Origin: JAENVU01 sp963765075 | GTDB taxonomy: Bacteria; Actinomycetota; Acidimicrobiia; IMCC26256; JAENVU01 | Direction: 5' to 3' | DNA length: 64,000 bases | Assembly: GCA_963765075.1 (NCBI GenBank) | Contig: CAVXVA010000008.1 | Coordinates: forward strand, 186,001-250,000 | Part shown: piece after piece, positions 53,395-61,785 of the stretch | Layout of the letters: every line of letters starts with the position of its first letter | Numbering within the stretch: position 1 is the first letter of the stretch | Position numbers and translations under genes: made by a program | Notes under the pieces: generated by a model | Seen by the model: the letters and a program-made list of their open reading frames with translations, nothing else | The model's database searches: none | What the model was told of the DNA's origin: nothing

Positions 53395-54072
53395 TCAGAG
53401 CGACCGGGTCTGGCCGAACCGGTAGCCGACCGAGCGGACCGTCTGGATCAAGTTCGCGTGTTCCTCGCCGAGCTTGGCCCGCAACCGGCGGACGTGGACA
53501 TCAACTGTCCGCGCGCCGCCGTAGTACTCATAGCCCCACACTCGGGAGAGCAGCTGCTCGCGGGTGAAGACCTTCGCGGGATGGGTCGCGAAGAACTTCA
53601 GGAGTTCGTACTCCATGTAGGTGAGGTCGAGCGGCTTGCCCGACAACGCGGCCTGATAGGTCTCGAGATTGAGGGCGAGATCGCCGTACTCCACGAGTTC
53701 GGGAGCCGAGCCACGCCCGGCGCGCCACAGCAAGTGTCGGAGCCGCGCTTCGAGTTCTTGGGGGTGGAAGGGTGTGAGACAGAAATCGTCGAAGAGATCT
53801 TCGCGCTCGCCGAGTTCACCGAGCTGCGCGCCGGTGACGAGCATCAGCAAGGGTTCGAGCACGGCGTCGCGCTTCCGCAAGGTGCGACACAGCGAGAGCG
53901 CGCCCTCCGGGTCGGTGTCGGCCGCGATGATCGCACCGGCCCAGCCGTCGGAGGGTTCGTCGGCCGTCGCGATCGCGGCGTTTCCGACCGCCTTCCACGC
54001 GTACCCGCCGAGGTCCAGGGTCTGGACCAACAGCGCCGGTGGCGGGTCGGGATAGATGAGCAGGGGCTCCAT
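53395..54072 (-). CDS. glnR: GlnR-like winged-helix response regulator
   Basis: 225 residues. The receiver part (1-115) is atypical, without a clear phosphoacceptor pocket, as in GlnR. The DNA-binding domain (about 128-222) is near-canonical GlnR/OmpR, with LDLTYMEYELLKFFATHP, VFTREQLLSRVWGYEYYGG and TVDVHVRRLRAKLG. Its gene starts 1 nt after the glutamine synthetase stop, which supports a nitrogen-control role: GlnR activates glnA, glnII and ammonium transport in Streptomyces. Confidence 0.85.
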   Translation of the reverse strand: MEPLLIYPDPPPALLVQTLDLGGYAWKAVGNAAIATADEPSDGWAGAIIAADTDPEGALSLCRTLRKRDAVLEPLLMLVTGAQLGELGEREDLFDDFCLTPFHPQELEARLRHLLWRAGRGSAPELVEYGDLALNLETYQAALSGKPLDLTYMEYELLKFFATHPAKVFTREQLLSRVWGYEYYGGARTVDVHVRRLRAKLGEEHANLIQTVRSVGYRFGQTRSL

Positions 54073-54073
54073 A

Positions 54074-55399
54074 TCAGAGCGAACCCAGGTAGCGGTCGAG
54101 CTCCCAGGGGGTGACCTGTTCCTTGTACGAGTTCCACTCGCGTCGCTTGTTGCGGATGAAGTAGTCGAAGACGTGTTCGCCGAGCGCGTCGACGACCAGC
54201 TCGGACTGTTCCATCACGTCGAGGGCCTCCGCCAGCGACTGCGGCAGCAAGTCGATGCCGGCGTCGGCTCGCGCTGCGACCGACATCTCGAAGATGTTGT
54301 TGGTGGCCTCGTCGGGAAGGGCGTAGCCCTCCTCGACGCCCTTCATGCCCGCGGCGAGCATTAGTGCGAAGGCGAGGTACGGGTTGCACGCCGGGTCCGG
54401 GGATCGGAACTCGATGCGCGTGCTCTCGTCCTGGCCGCGCTTCTGCGCCGGGATCCGTACCAGCGCCGACTCGTTGTTGTGCGCCCACGAGATGTACGTC
54501 GGTGCTTCGTACCCGGCGATCAACCGCTTGTACGAGTTCACGGTTTGATTCGTGACCGCGGTGATCTCACGAGCGTGGCGAAGGAGACCGGCCACGAAGT
54601 GCTTGCCGACTTTCGACAGTCCCTGGGGATCACCGGGGTCGTGAAACGCGTTGACGTCACCTTCGAACAACGACAAGTGCGCGTGCAGCCCGGAGCCGAA
54701 CGCGCCGGCGATGGGTTTCGGCATGAAGGTCGCGTGCACGCCGAGTTCGTTCGCGACGCGCTTGACCACGGTGCGGAACGTCATCACGTTGTCGGCCATC
54801 GACAACGCGTCGGTGTAGCGCAGGTCGATCTCGTGCTGGCTCGGACCGTTCTCGTGGAACGAGTACTCGACCGGGATCCCCATCGCCTCGAGCGTCAGAA
54901 TCGTGCGGCGCCGAAGTTCGTTGGACTCGTTGGTGTGGGTGAGATCGAAGAAGCCCGCGTGGTCGAGTGGTGTGGGCTCGTCGGCCGAACGAAAGTAGAA
55001 GTACTCGATCTCGGGCCCCACGAAGAACGTGTAGCCGTGTTCCCGGGCCCGATCGAGGTTCCGGCGCAAAACGTTGCGCGGGTCGCCGTCGAACGGTTCG
55101 CCGGTGAGGGTCCGAATGTCACAGAACATGCGTGCCACCGGCGCGTCGTCACCGCGCCACGGGACGATCTCGAACGTCGACGGGTCCGGCATGGCGAGCA
55201 TGTCGGATTCCTGCACCCGGGAGTACCCCTCGATGGCCGACCCGTCGAAGGTCATTCCCTCTTCGAGCGCGCTCTCGAGTTCGGCCGGCGTGATCGCGAA
55301 CCCCTTCAGGGAGCCGAGGACGTCGGTGAACCAGAGTTGGACGAAGCGGACCCCTCGTTCCTCCACCGTGCGCAGCACGTACTCGAGCTGAGGTGACAT
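54074..55399 (-). CDS. glnA: Glutamine synthetase type I (alpha-like)
   Basis: 441 residues from the ATG at 55399. Metal and substrate motifs are complete: MTFDGSAIEGYSRVQESDM, VGPEIEYF, HENGPSQHEIDL, KPIAGAFGSGLHAHLS and RIEFRSPDPACNPYLAFA. The usual adenylylation loop (NLYDLPPEE) reads EEGYALPDE, so regulation by GlnE is not expected. TACACT (55444-55439) is a good -10, giving a 33-nt leader with CGGAG. Co-transcribed with the GlnR-like gene. Confidence 0.94.
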   Translation of the reverse strand: MSPQLEYVLRTVEERGVRFVQLWFTDVLGSLKGFAITPAELESALEEGMTFDGSAIEGYSRVQESDMLAMPDPSTFEIVPWRGDDAPVARMFCDIRTLTGEPFDGDPRNVLRRNLDRAREHGYTFFVGPEIEYFYFRSADEPTPLDHAGFFDLTHTNESNELRRRTILTLEAMGIPVEYSFHENGPSQHEIDLRYTDALSMADNVMTFRTVVKRVANELGVHATFMPKPIAGAFGSGLHAHLSLFEGDVNAFHDPGDPQGLSKVGKHFVAGLLRHAREITAVTNQTVNSYKRLIAGYEAPTYISWAHNNESALVRIPAQKRGQDESTRIEFRSPDPACNPYLAFALMLAAGMKGVEEGYALPDEATNNIFEMSVAARADAGIDLLPQSLAEALDVMEQSELVVDALGEHVFDYFIRNKRREWNSYKEQVTPWELDRYLGSL

Positions 55400-55484
55400 C
55401 GCGGCTGCTCCGATCAGGGAAAACGCTCGGCTCGGCACAGTGTACGGAGGCTCGCCTAGGCTCCCCGCGCCCGGGGAACCCGGG

Positions 55485-55533
55485 GTTACAGAGCGTTCAT
55501 ATTTCGGCAATAGAGCTGAAACTGCGGACCGAA
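55485..55533. promoter_or_regulatory. Candidate GlnR operator between glnA and glnII
   Basis: Pentamers at strict 11-bp phasing: GTTAC (55485-55489), TTCAT (55496-55500), GCAAT (55507-55511), GAAAC (55518-55522) and CCGAA (55529-55533). The Streptomyces GlnR box is GTNAC-N6-GAAAC repeated; here the first and fourth pentamers match it. The two inner sites are poor, so this is a proposal. A TTATCCACA box at 55600-55608 lies nearer the GSII start. Confidence 0.5.
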
Positions 55534-55628
55534 AAGCTTTTGCCGCCTCCGCCACACGCTGAGGCGCCAAAACCCGGTCCCACCGGACCGCCCGATTTCT
55601 TATCCACACGGACAATCAGGAGCATCAC

Positions 55629-56627
55629 GTGGCGTACAAGGCCGAGTACATCTGGATCGACGGCACCGAGCCGACGGCGAAGCTGCGGTCCAAGACCAAA
55701 GTCCTGGCCGATGGCGCCGACCTTCCCATCTGGGGGTTCGACGGTTCGAGCACGAACCAGGCACCCGGCGACAAATCGGATTGTGTGCTGCGTCCGGTGT
55801 TCACCTGCATGGACCCGATCCGTGGTGGTTCGAACAAGCTCGTCATGTGTGAAGTGCTCTACATCGACATGACCCCGCACGTGACCAACCTCCGGGCGGT
55901 GCTTCAGGGGGTTGCCGACAAGTACGCCGATCAGGAGAGCCTCTTCGGAATCGAGCAGGAGTACAACTTCTTTCAGGAAGGCCGCCCGCTCGGGTTCCCA
56001 CTCGGTGGATTCCCGGGACCGCAGGGCCCCTACTACTGCGGCGTCGGTGCCGACGAGGTCTACGGACGCGAAATCGTCGAGGCCCACCTCGACGCGTGCC
56101 TCGAGGCCGGCCTCAGCATCTCCGGGATCAACGCCGAGGTGATGCCCGGCCAGTGGGAGTTCCAGGTCGGCCCGCTCGGCCCGCTCGACGTAGCGGACGA
56201 GTTGTGGATTGCCCGGTGGTTGTTGAACCGGATCGCCGAGGACTTCGGCGTCGCGGTGACGATCGACGCCAAGCCGATGGCTGGAGACTGGAATGGCGCG
56301 GGCGCGCACACCAACTTCTCGACCAAGGCGATGCGGGAGAACTACGACGCGATCATCACGGCGTGCGAAGCACTGGGCAAGCGCGTCGACGAGCACATCG
56401 CGGGCTACGGCTCCGGCATCGAGCAGCGCCTCACCGGCCAGCACGAGACTGCGCACTACACCGACTTCAGCTACGGCGTCTCGGACCGCGGTGCATCGAT
56501 CCGGATTCCGTGGCAAGTCGAGGTCGACCAGAAGGGCTACATCGAGGACCGGCGGCCGAACGCCAACATGGACCCGTACGTGGTGACCCGGCTCATGGTC
56601 GAGACCTGCTGCTCCGCCTTGGCGTAG
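55629..56627 (+). CDS. glnII: Glutamine synthetase type II (eukaryotic-like)
   Basis: 332 residues from the GTG at 55629, with AGGAG at 6-nt spacing. The GSII blocks are clear: WGFDGSSTNQAPGDKSDC, VMCEVLYID, FGIEQEYNFFQ, INAEVMPGQWEFQVGP, and KPMAGDWNGAGAHTNFSTK. GSII is found in Streptomyces, Frankia and rhizobia and is under GlnR control in actinobacteria. It stands back to back with glnA across the candidate GlnR operator. Confidence 0.94.
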   Translation: MAYKAEYIWIDGTEPTAKLRSKTKVLADGADLPIWGFDGSSTNQAPGDKSDCVLRPVFTCMDPIRGGSNKLVMCEVLYIDMTPHVTNLRAVLQGVADKYADQESLFGIEQEYNFFQEGRPLGFPLGGFPGPQGPYYCGVGADEVYGREIVEAHLDACLEAGLSISGINAEVMPGQWEFQVGPLGPLDVADELWIARWLLNRIAEDFGVAVTIDAKPMAGDWNGAGAHTNFSTKAMRENYDAIITACEALGKRVDEHIAGYGSGIEQRLTGQHETAHYTDFSYGVSDRGASIRIPWQVEVDQKGYIEDRRPNANMDPYVVTRLMVETCCSALA

Positions 56628-56650
56628 TCGCGCTCCGCACTTTCTCGCAC

Positions 56651-56688
56651 ACGAGGCCCGGACACCCCGATCGGTGTCCGGGCTTCGT
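56651..56688 (+). terminator. Terminator after glnII
   Basis: The stem gcccggacacc (56656-56666) pairs with ggtgtccgggc (56673-56683) over a 6-nt loop. The flanks acgag and ttcgt extend it to 16 pairs with one wobble. It begins 24 nt after the glnII stop. Confidence 0.8.
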
Positions 56689-56795
56689 CGCGTCCAGGGG
56701 CGTTTCGACTCAAGTGCCACTCGGGGTAGGTCGAAGGACAGGGTTGGCGCCGCGACGCTGCTTGTGCGACGCGCCGCCGGGATGGTGGGGGACCA

Positions 56796-59087
56796 ATGCC
56801 CGACAATTCGACGGCCACACCAGCGACCACGACCTCGCCGTCGTCGCGTGCCGCCGTGCCGGCGACCGTCGAATCCCGCTGGCGCCTGAACCCATATCTG
56901 CTCGGCTACGCGATGGGCCCCGCTGCGTTCGCGATCATCCTGGTGCTCCAACGATTCGGGTGGGTCGCCGACGAGTCGGTGGCGGTCTGGATCGGGATCT
57001 TCGTCGCGATCCCGATCACCAGCTACCTCGCCGACACGCTGTACCGCCGGTATCCCACGACCGCGTTTCTCCACACCCGGGTTGCGGTCCATAGCGCGGC
57101 CGTCGTCGCGGTCATCAACGTTGCGGGGTGGGGGCCGGTGCTCAGCGGCGCGTTCGTCTTCGTCGCGCTCGAGAACCTCGCGCACGACGGTTCGCGCACG
57201 TGGCGGATCACGATGCTGTGGAGCATGGTCGGAATTGCCGTCGGGATGCTGGGGATCCGGATCGGTCTCTTTCCGTCGTTCCTCTCGATCTCGCACGCCG
57301 AGGCCCTCAGTGTGATGGGGGCATTCGTGCTCGCCTTCGTCATCCGCATGGCCGGTGCCGCTTGGGAGCAGAAAGAAGACGCCGAAGCGCTGATGCGAGC
57401 CAGCGAGGATCGGTTCCGGTCGCTGGTACAGCACTCCTCCGACACGATCATGGTGATGAGCGGAACCGGAACGGTTACCTACGCGTCACCGTCGACGACG
57501 GGGTTCTTCGGCGTCACGCCCGACGACATGATCGGCCGGGATGCTGTGAGTCTGACCCATCCCGACGATCAAGAGCGCGTCTGGGCCGAGCTGGCGGCGC
57601 GACTCCTCGATGATGCCGTGACTGACCCGCTCGAGGTGCGCATGGCCCACGCCGACGGTTCCTGGCGCTATGCCGAGGTCATCGTGAGCGACCTGCGCAG
57701 CCAACCGTCGGTCGAGGGATTCGTCGCGAATGTTCGTGACATCACCGAGCGCAAGGAAGCCGAAGCGTTGCTGGCGCATCAGGCGCTGCACGACCCGTTG
57801 ACCTCACTCGCGAACCGAACGTTGATCCATGACCGGACCGAGCAGATGTTGGTGCGGAGTCGGCGCAGCCACGAACCGATCGCGGCGCTGTTCATCGATC
57901 TCGACAACTTCAAGGAAGTCAACGACACGCTGGGCCACGAGACCGGTGACCGCTTGTTGCAAGCAGTCGCCGATCGGTTCCGGGCGACCGTGCGAGACAG
58001 TGACACCGTGGGTCGCCTCGGCGGCGACGAGTTCGTCATCTTGGCCGAGGGCCAGTCGATCGCGGCCGGTCCGGAGATCCTGGCCGAGCGACTCCTCGAG
58101 GTGTTGCGAGAGCCCTTCGATCTCGGCGAACGGGTGGGAGCGGCGCTGAAGGTGACCGCCAGCATCGGGATCGCGAGCGGGCAACGCGACACCGCCGACG
58201 ACCTGCTCCGCGACGCCGACATCGCGCTCTACCGAGCCAAGGCGTTGGGCAAGGACGGCGCCGCATCATTCGAACCGGAGATGCAGTCGGCGGTGCTCGA
58301 CCGGCTCGGGTTGAAGATGGACCTCATGTCCGCGCTCTCGAATCGAGAGTTCCATGTCGTGTATCAGCCGCTCTTTGATCTCGCGACGATGAAGATCTAC
58401 GGCGTCGAGGCGTTGCTGCGCTGGACCCACCCGGTGCGCGGCCTGGTCGGACCGACCGAGTTCATCCCGATGCTCGAGGAAACCGGTCAGATCGTCGAGG
58501 TCGGTGGTTGGGTCCTGCGCGAAGCATGCGGGCAGGCCGCGGCATGGCATCAGGATGGTCATCCGCTTGCCTTGTCCGTCAACGTCTCGATGCGCCAGCT
58601 CGAGAACGACCAGCTTCTCCTCGAGGTGCGCGATGCGCTCGAAACGAGCGGGCTGGATCCCAGCGCGTTGCTCCTCGAGATCACCGAGACCGCTCTGATG
58701 AGCGATGCCGACGCGACCATCGCCCGCCTCGGGGCCTTGAAAGCCCTGGGAGTCTCGATCGCGATCGACGATTTCGGCACCGGGTACGCGTCGCTCGGCT
58801 ATCTGCGCCAGTTCCCCGTCGATGCGCTCAAGATCGACCGGTCCTTCATCGCCGCGATGGGCGACGCGCCGGAGTCGGGCGTGCTGATCCAGGCGATGGT
58901 CGCGCTGGCTCACGCGTTGGGCCTGGGCACCATCGCCGAGGGCATCGAAGACGTGCCCCAACTCGAGACGCTCCGGGCGCAAGGGTGCCAACGCGGTCAG
59001 GGCTATCTCGTGTCGCGGCCGGTCGCGCCCGAAGCGATCGTGCAGTTGCTCGGTGAGGCCCGGCAATCGGCACCGTCGGCCGCCTGA
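56796..59087 (+). CDS. Membrane PAS-GGDEF-EAL c-di-GMP signalling protein
   Basis: 763 residues. Five to six membrane segments (about 35-190) form the sensor. A PAS domain (about 200-330) has FRSLVQHSSDTIMVM and ITERKEAE. The GGDEF domain (about 330-495) keeps RLGGDEFVIL, and the EAL domain (about 510-750) keeps VEALLRW, NVSMRQ, LEITETAL, DDFGTGYASL, KIDRSF and AEGIE. Both cyclase and phosphodiesterase signatures are therefore intact. GGTGGGGGAC lies before the ATG. It stands alone. Confidence 0.93.
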   Translation: MPDNSTATPATTTSPSSRAAVPATVESRWRLNPYLLGYAMGPAAFAIILVLQRFGWVADESVAVWIGIFVAIPITSYLADTLYRRYPTTAFLHTRVAVHSAAVVAVINVAGWGPVLSGAFVFVALENLAHDGSRTWRITMLWSMVGIAVGMLGIRIGLFPSFLSISHAEALSVMGAFVLAFVIRMAGAAWEQKEDAEALMRASEDRFRSLVQHSSDTIMVMSGTGTVTYASPSTTGFFGVTPDDMIGRDAVSLTHPDDQERVWAELAARLLDDAVTDPLEVRMAHADGSWRYAEVIVSDLRSQPSVEGFVANVRDITERKEAEALLAHQALHDPLTSLANRTLIHDRTEQMLVRSRRSHEPIAALFIDLDNFKEVNDTLGHETGDRLLQAVADRFRATVRDSDTVGRLGGDEFVILAEGQSIAAGPEILAERLLEVLREPFDLGERVGAALKVTASIGIASGQRDTADDLLRDADIALYRAKALGKDGAASFEPEMQSAVLDRLGLKMDLMSALSNREFHVVYQPLFDLATMKIYGVEALLRWTHPVRGLVGPTEFIPMLEETGQIVEVGGWVLREACGQAAAWHQDGHPLALSVNVSMRQLENDQLLLEVRDALETSGLDPSALLLEITETALMSDADATIARLGALKALGVSIAIDDFGTGYASLGYLRQFPVDALKIDRSFIAAMGDAPESGVLIQAMVALAHALGLGTIAEGIEDVPQLETLRAQGCQRGQGYLVSRPVAPEAIVQLLGEARQSAPSAA

Positions 59088-59119
59088 CCGACGTTCACGA
59101 CCTGACCGCTACCGCCCGA

Positions 59120-59148
59120 TTGGTCGGATAACGGACACAGAGTACGCT
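59120..59148 (+). promoter_or_regulatory. Promoter of the penicillin acylase gene
   Basis: TTGGTC (59120-59125), a 17-nt spacer and TACGCT (59143-59148). Transcription would start near 59155, leaving about 39 nt of leader with a ggggggcc ribosome binding site. Confidence 0.4.
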
Positions 59149-59193
59149 CGGCCCCTCGAAGTCTGAGAGATTCGGTCATCTGGGGGGCCATCG

Positions 59194-61785
59194 ATGAAAC
59201 GGGTTTCGCGTCGCGGCATGTTGATCGTGGTGCTCATCGCGGTGGGGCTCGTCGCCGCCGCCTGTAAGCCGGTGGCCATCCGTCCGTGGGTGGCCGGCGC
59301 CGATCGCGCGCGATACATCCTGCCGCCGGGGAACTACGGCGGGCTCCCGACGAACGCCAACTCTCTCGATCAGCTTCCGTTGTACGACGGCCTGACGCCG
59401 TTGCGCGGCAACGTCACCGATGACGACATCGACCGCTACTTCCTGCCGGAGGACTTCGTGCCCATCGGGGCGACGCGTGAAGAGCCCACCGGCCGGCCCG
59501 GCACGACCGTGACCTACGACGCCTACGGTGTCGCGCACGTCACCGGCACGACGCGAGCCGACCTCGCCTTCGGCGCCGGTTGGGTCACTGCGCGCGACCG
59601 GGCCCTGCTGCTCCAACTCGGTCGCGGACCGGCTCGCGCCGCCGTCGCAGATGTTCCGGGCATCAACGCGTTCGCGTTGGTCACGAGCGGGCAGTCCTTC
59701 GTTCCCAGTGCGGCGACCGAGCAACTCGTCACCGATCAAGTCCAGCTGATCATCGACACGTACGGAGACAAGGGTCGCGAGCTGATCGCCGATCTCCAGG
59801 CCGAGGCTGACGGCATGACGGCGTACTTCCAGGCGAGTGGGAATAGCCAGCCGCCGGCGACGGTCAACGACGTGATCGCGACCACGGCGTTCATCGGTTC
59901 GATCTTCGGTGCCGGCGGCGGCGCCGAGGCGTCGAATGCCGACTATCTGTCGACGCTCCAGAACAAACTCGGTGCCGATGTCGGTCGCAAGGCGTGGGAA
60001 GACTCGATGCTGTTCGACGACCCCGAGGCGCCGACGACGATCACCGATCGGTTCGACTATCCGATCCTGACTGGCGGCGCGGTGACTGGTGCGGTCACCA
60101 TCGACCAAGGCTCCATCGTGTCGCTCGATCCGCGCTCGCCGGGGAGCCTCGCCGCGCCGGCCGCGGCCGGTCTGACGGTCACCGACACCGGATCGCTTGC
60201 CCCTCCGGGCGGTCTGCGGGCGTCCGAGCCGGCATCGGCGAGCGAGCTGCCGACGTTCGCGGCCGCCGGGCCGGTCCCATCGAAGCAGGCGTCGAACTTT
60301 CTCGTCGTCGACCCGAGCCGTTCGCGGACGCGGAACTCCCTCGCGGTGATGGGTCCGCAACTCGGCTACTACTACCCCGAGATCGTGCAGCAGATACACC
60401 TGACCGGTCCCGGTATCGAAGCGCAGGGGGTTGCCGTCCCGGGCATGGCGATGTACCTGCTCATCGGCCGGACGAAGAACTACGCGTGGAGTCTCACGTC
60501 GGCCAACCACGACGTGCGCGACGTCTTCGCCGAGCAGCTGTGCAACCCGGACGGCTCGGCGCCAACCCGCGCGTCGAGTCACTATCTGTTCAATGGCGTG
60601 TGCCGGGCGTTCGAGACCTTCGACGCCGGCACCCTCAATGGCGTTCCGATCCGCTACCCGGTGTCGGTGCACGGTCCGATGATCGGTACCGCGACCTCGC
60701 ACGGCGCGCCGATCGCGCTCACCCGGAAGCGATCGACCTTCGGCCGCGACGGTTTGAACCTTGCGGCATTGAAGGACATGACCGAAGGCAAGGCTTCGAC
60801 GCCGGAGAAGTTCTGGTCGGTCGCCAACCAGTTCGGGTTCACGTTCAACTGGGCCTACGCCTCACGGGAGGCGACTGCCTTCTTCACGTCCGGCCTCCTG
60901 CCGAAGCGGGCCGCGGGTCTCGATCGGCGGCTGCCGACCTCGGGATCCGGGCAGTACGAATGGCAGGGATACCTGAGTGAACGGGAGCACCCTCACGCGG
61001 TGAGCGGTCCGGGCGGACTGCTGCTGAACTGGAACAACCAGTCTGCGCCCGGTTTCATGCACGGTGACGACAATCCCTACGGGTCGGTGCACCGCGTCGA
61101 AGTCTTCGATCAGTTCCCGCGCAAAGTCACGCTCGCGAACAACGTGAGTGTGATGAACCGTGCGGCAACCGAGGACGTCCGTTCGCCGGTGTGGCCGGTC
61201 ATCTCGCGAGTGCTCCACGGTGGCCCGGCACCGAGCCCGCTCGCGGCGCAGATGGTGTCGCTCCTCGACGACTGGGCGCAACGCGATGCGCCGATTCTCG
61301 ATGCCGACAACAGCGGCCTGTACGACGAGGCCGGACCGACCCTGATGGACGCCGTGTGGACTCCGATCGCCCGCGCGGTGGTGCAACCGGTGTTCGGCGC
61401 CGCCACCGACGACTTGAACCGCACGCGGAGTCTCGGTGGTCTGTCGGGTGAGTCGATCGTCGACAAGGACCTCCGCACGGTGCTCGGCGACACCGTCGCG
61501 GGTCCATTCCAGCTCCGCTACTGCGGCAACGGGTCACTCGACGCGTGCCGCGCGTCCTTGTGGGCCGCCATCGAACAGGCCGGTGCCCAGCTGGCCGCGA
61601 GCCAGGGTCCCGATGCCGCCGCCTGGCGCAGCAGCGCGCGCCGATTGACGTTCACGCCGGGGCTGATTCCCGACACGTTCCGGGCGACGAACCGGCCCAC
61701 CTTCCAGCAGGTGATCGAGTTCCTCGGTCGCCGTGGGGGCTGTGGTGGCCACCACAGCGAATCGTCGAACCGCGGCCACTGTTGA
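59194..61785 (+). CDS. Penicillin acylase family (Ntn-hydrolase) lipoprotein
   Basis: 863 residues. A signal peptide ends in the lipobox VAAAC (Cys24), so the enzyme is anchored outside the membrane. The N-terminal (A) part has TYDAYGVAHVTGTTRADLAFGAGW. Self-cleavage is expected before the Ser of KQASNFLVVDPSRSRT (about residue 370), which becomes the nucleophile of the B chain. The conserved B-chain Asn may lie in LNWNNQSAPGF. The family cleaves amides such as beta-lactams, acyl-homoserine lactones or lipid amides. A His/Gly/Cys-rich tail is unusual. Its TGA abuts the convergent stop. Confidence 0.9.
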   Translation: MKRVSRRGMLIVVLIAVGLVAAACKPVAIRPWVAGADRARYILPPGNYGGLPTNANSLDQLPLYDGLTPLRGNVTDDDIDRYFLPEDFVPIGATREEPTGRPGTTVTYDAYGVAHVTGTTRADLAFGAGWVTARDRALLLQLGRGPARAAVADVPGINAFALVTSGQSFVPSAATEQLVTDQVQLIIDTYGDKGRELIADLQAEADGMTAYFQASGNSQPPATVNDVIATTAFIGSIFGAGGGAEASNADYLSTLQNKLGADVGRKAWEDSMLFDDPEAPTTITDRFDYPILTGGAVTGAVTIDQGSIVSLDPRSPGSLAAPAAAGLTVTDTGSLAPPGGLRASEPASASELPTFAAAGPVPSKQASNFLVVDPSRSRTRNSLAVMGPQLGYYYPEIVQQIHLTGPGIEAQGVAVPGMAMYLLIGRTKNYAWSLTSANHDVRDVFAEQLCNPDGSAPTRASSHYLFNGVCRAFETFDAGTLNGVPIRYPVSVHGPMIGTATSHGAPIALTRKRSTFGRDGLNLAALKDMTEGKASTPEKFWSVANQFGFTFNWAYASREATAFFTSGLLPKRAAGLDRRLPTSGSGQYEWQGYLSEREHPHAVSGPGGLLLNWNNQSAPGFMHGDDNPYGSVHRVEVFDQFPRKVTLANNVSVMNRAATEDVRSPVWPVISRVLHGGPAPSPLAAQMVSLLDDWAQRDAPILDADNSGLYDEAGPTLMDAVWTPIARAVVQPVFGAATDDLNRTRSLGGLSGESIVDKDLRTVLGDTVAGPFQLRYCGNGSLDACRASLWAAIEQAGAQLAASQGPDAAAWRSSARRLTFTPGLIPDTFRATNRPTFQQVIEFLGRRGGCGGHHSESSNRGHC

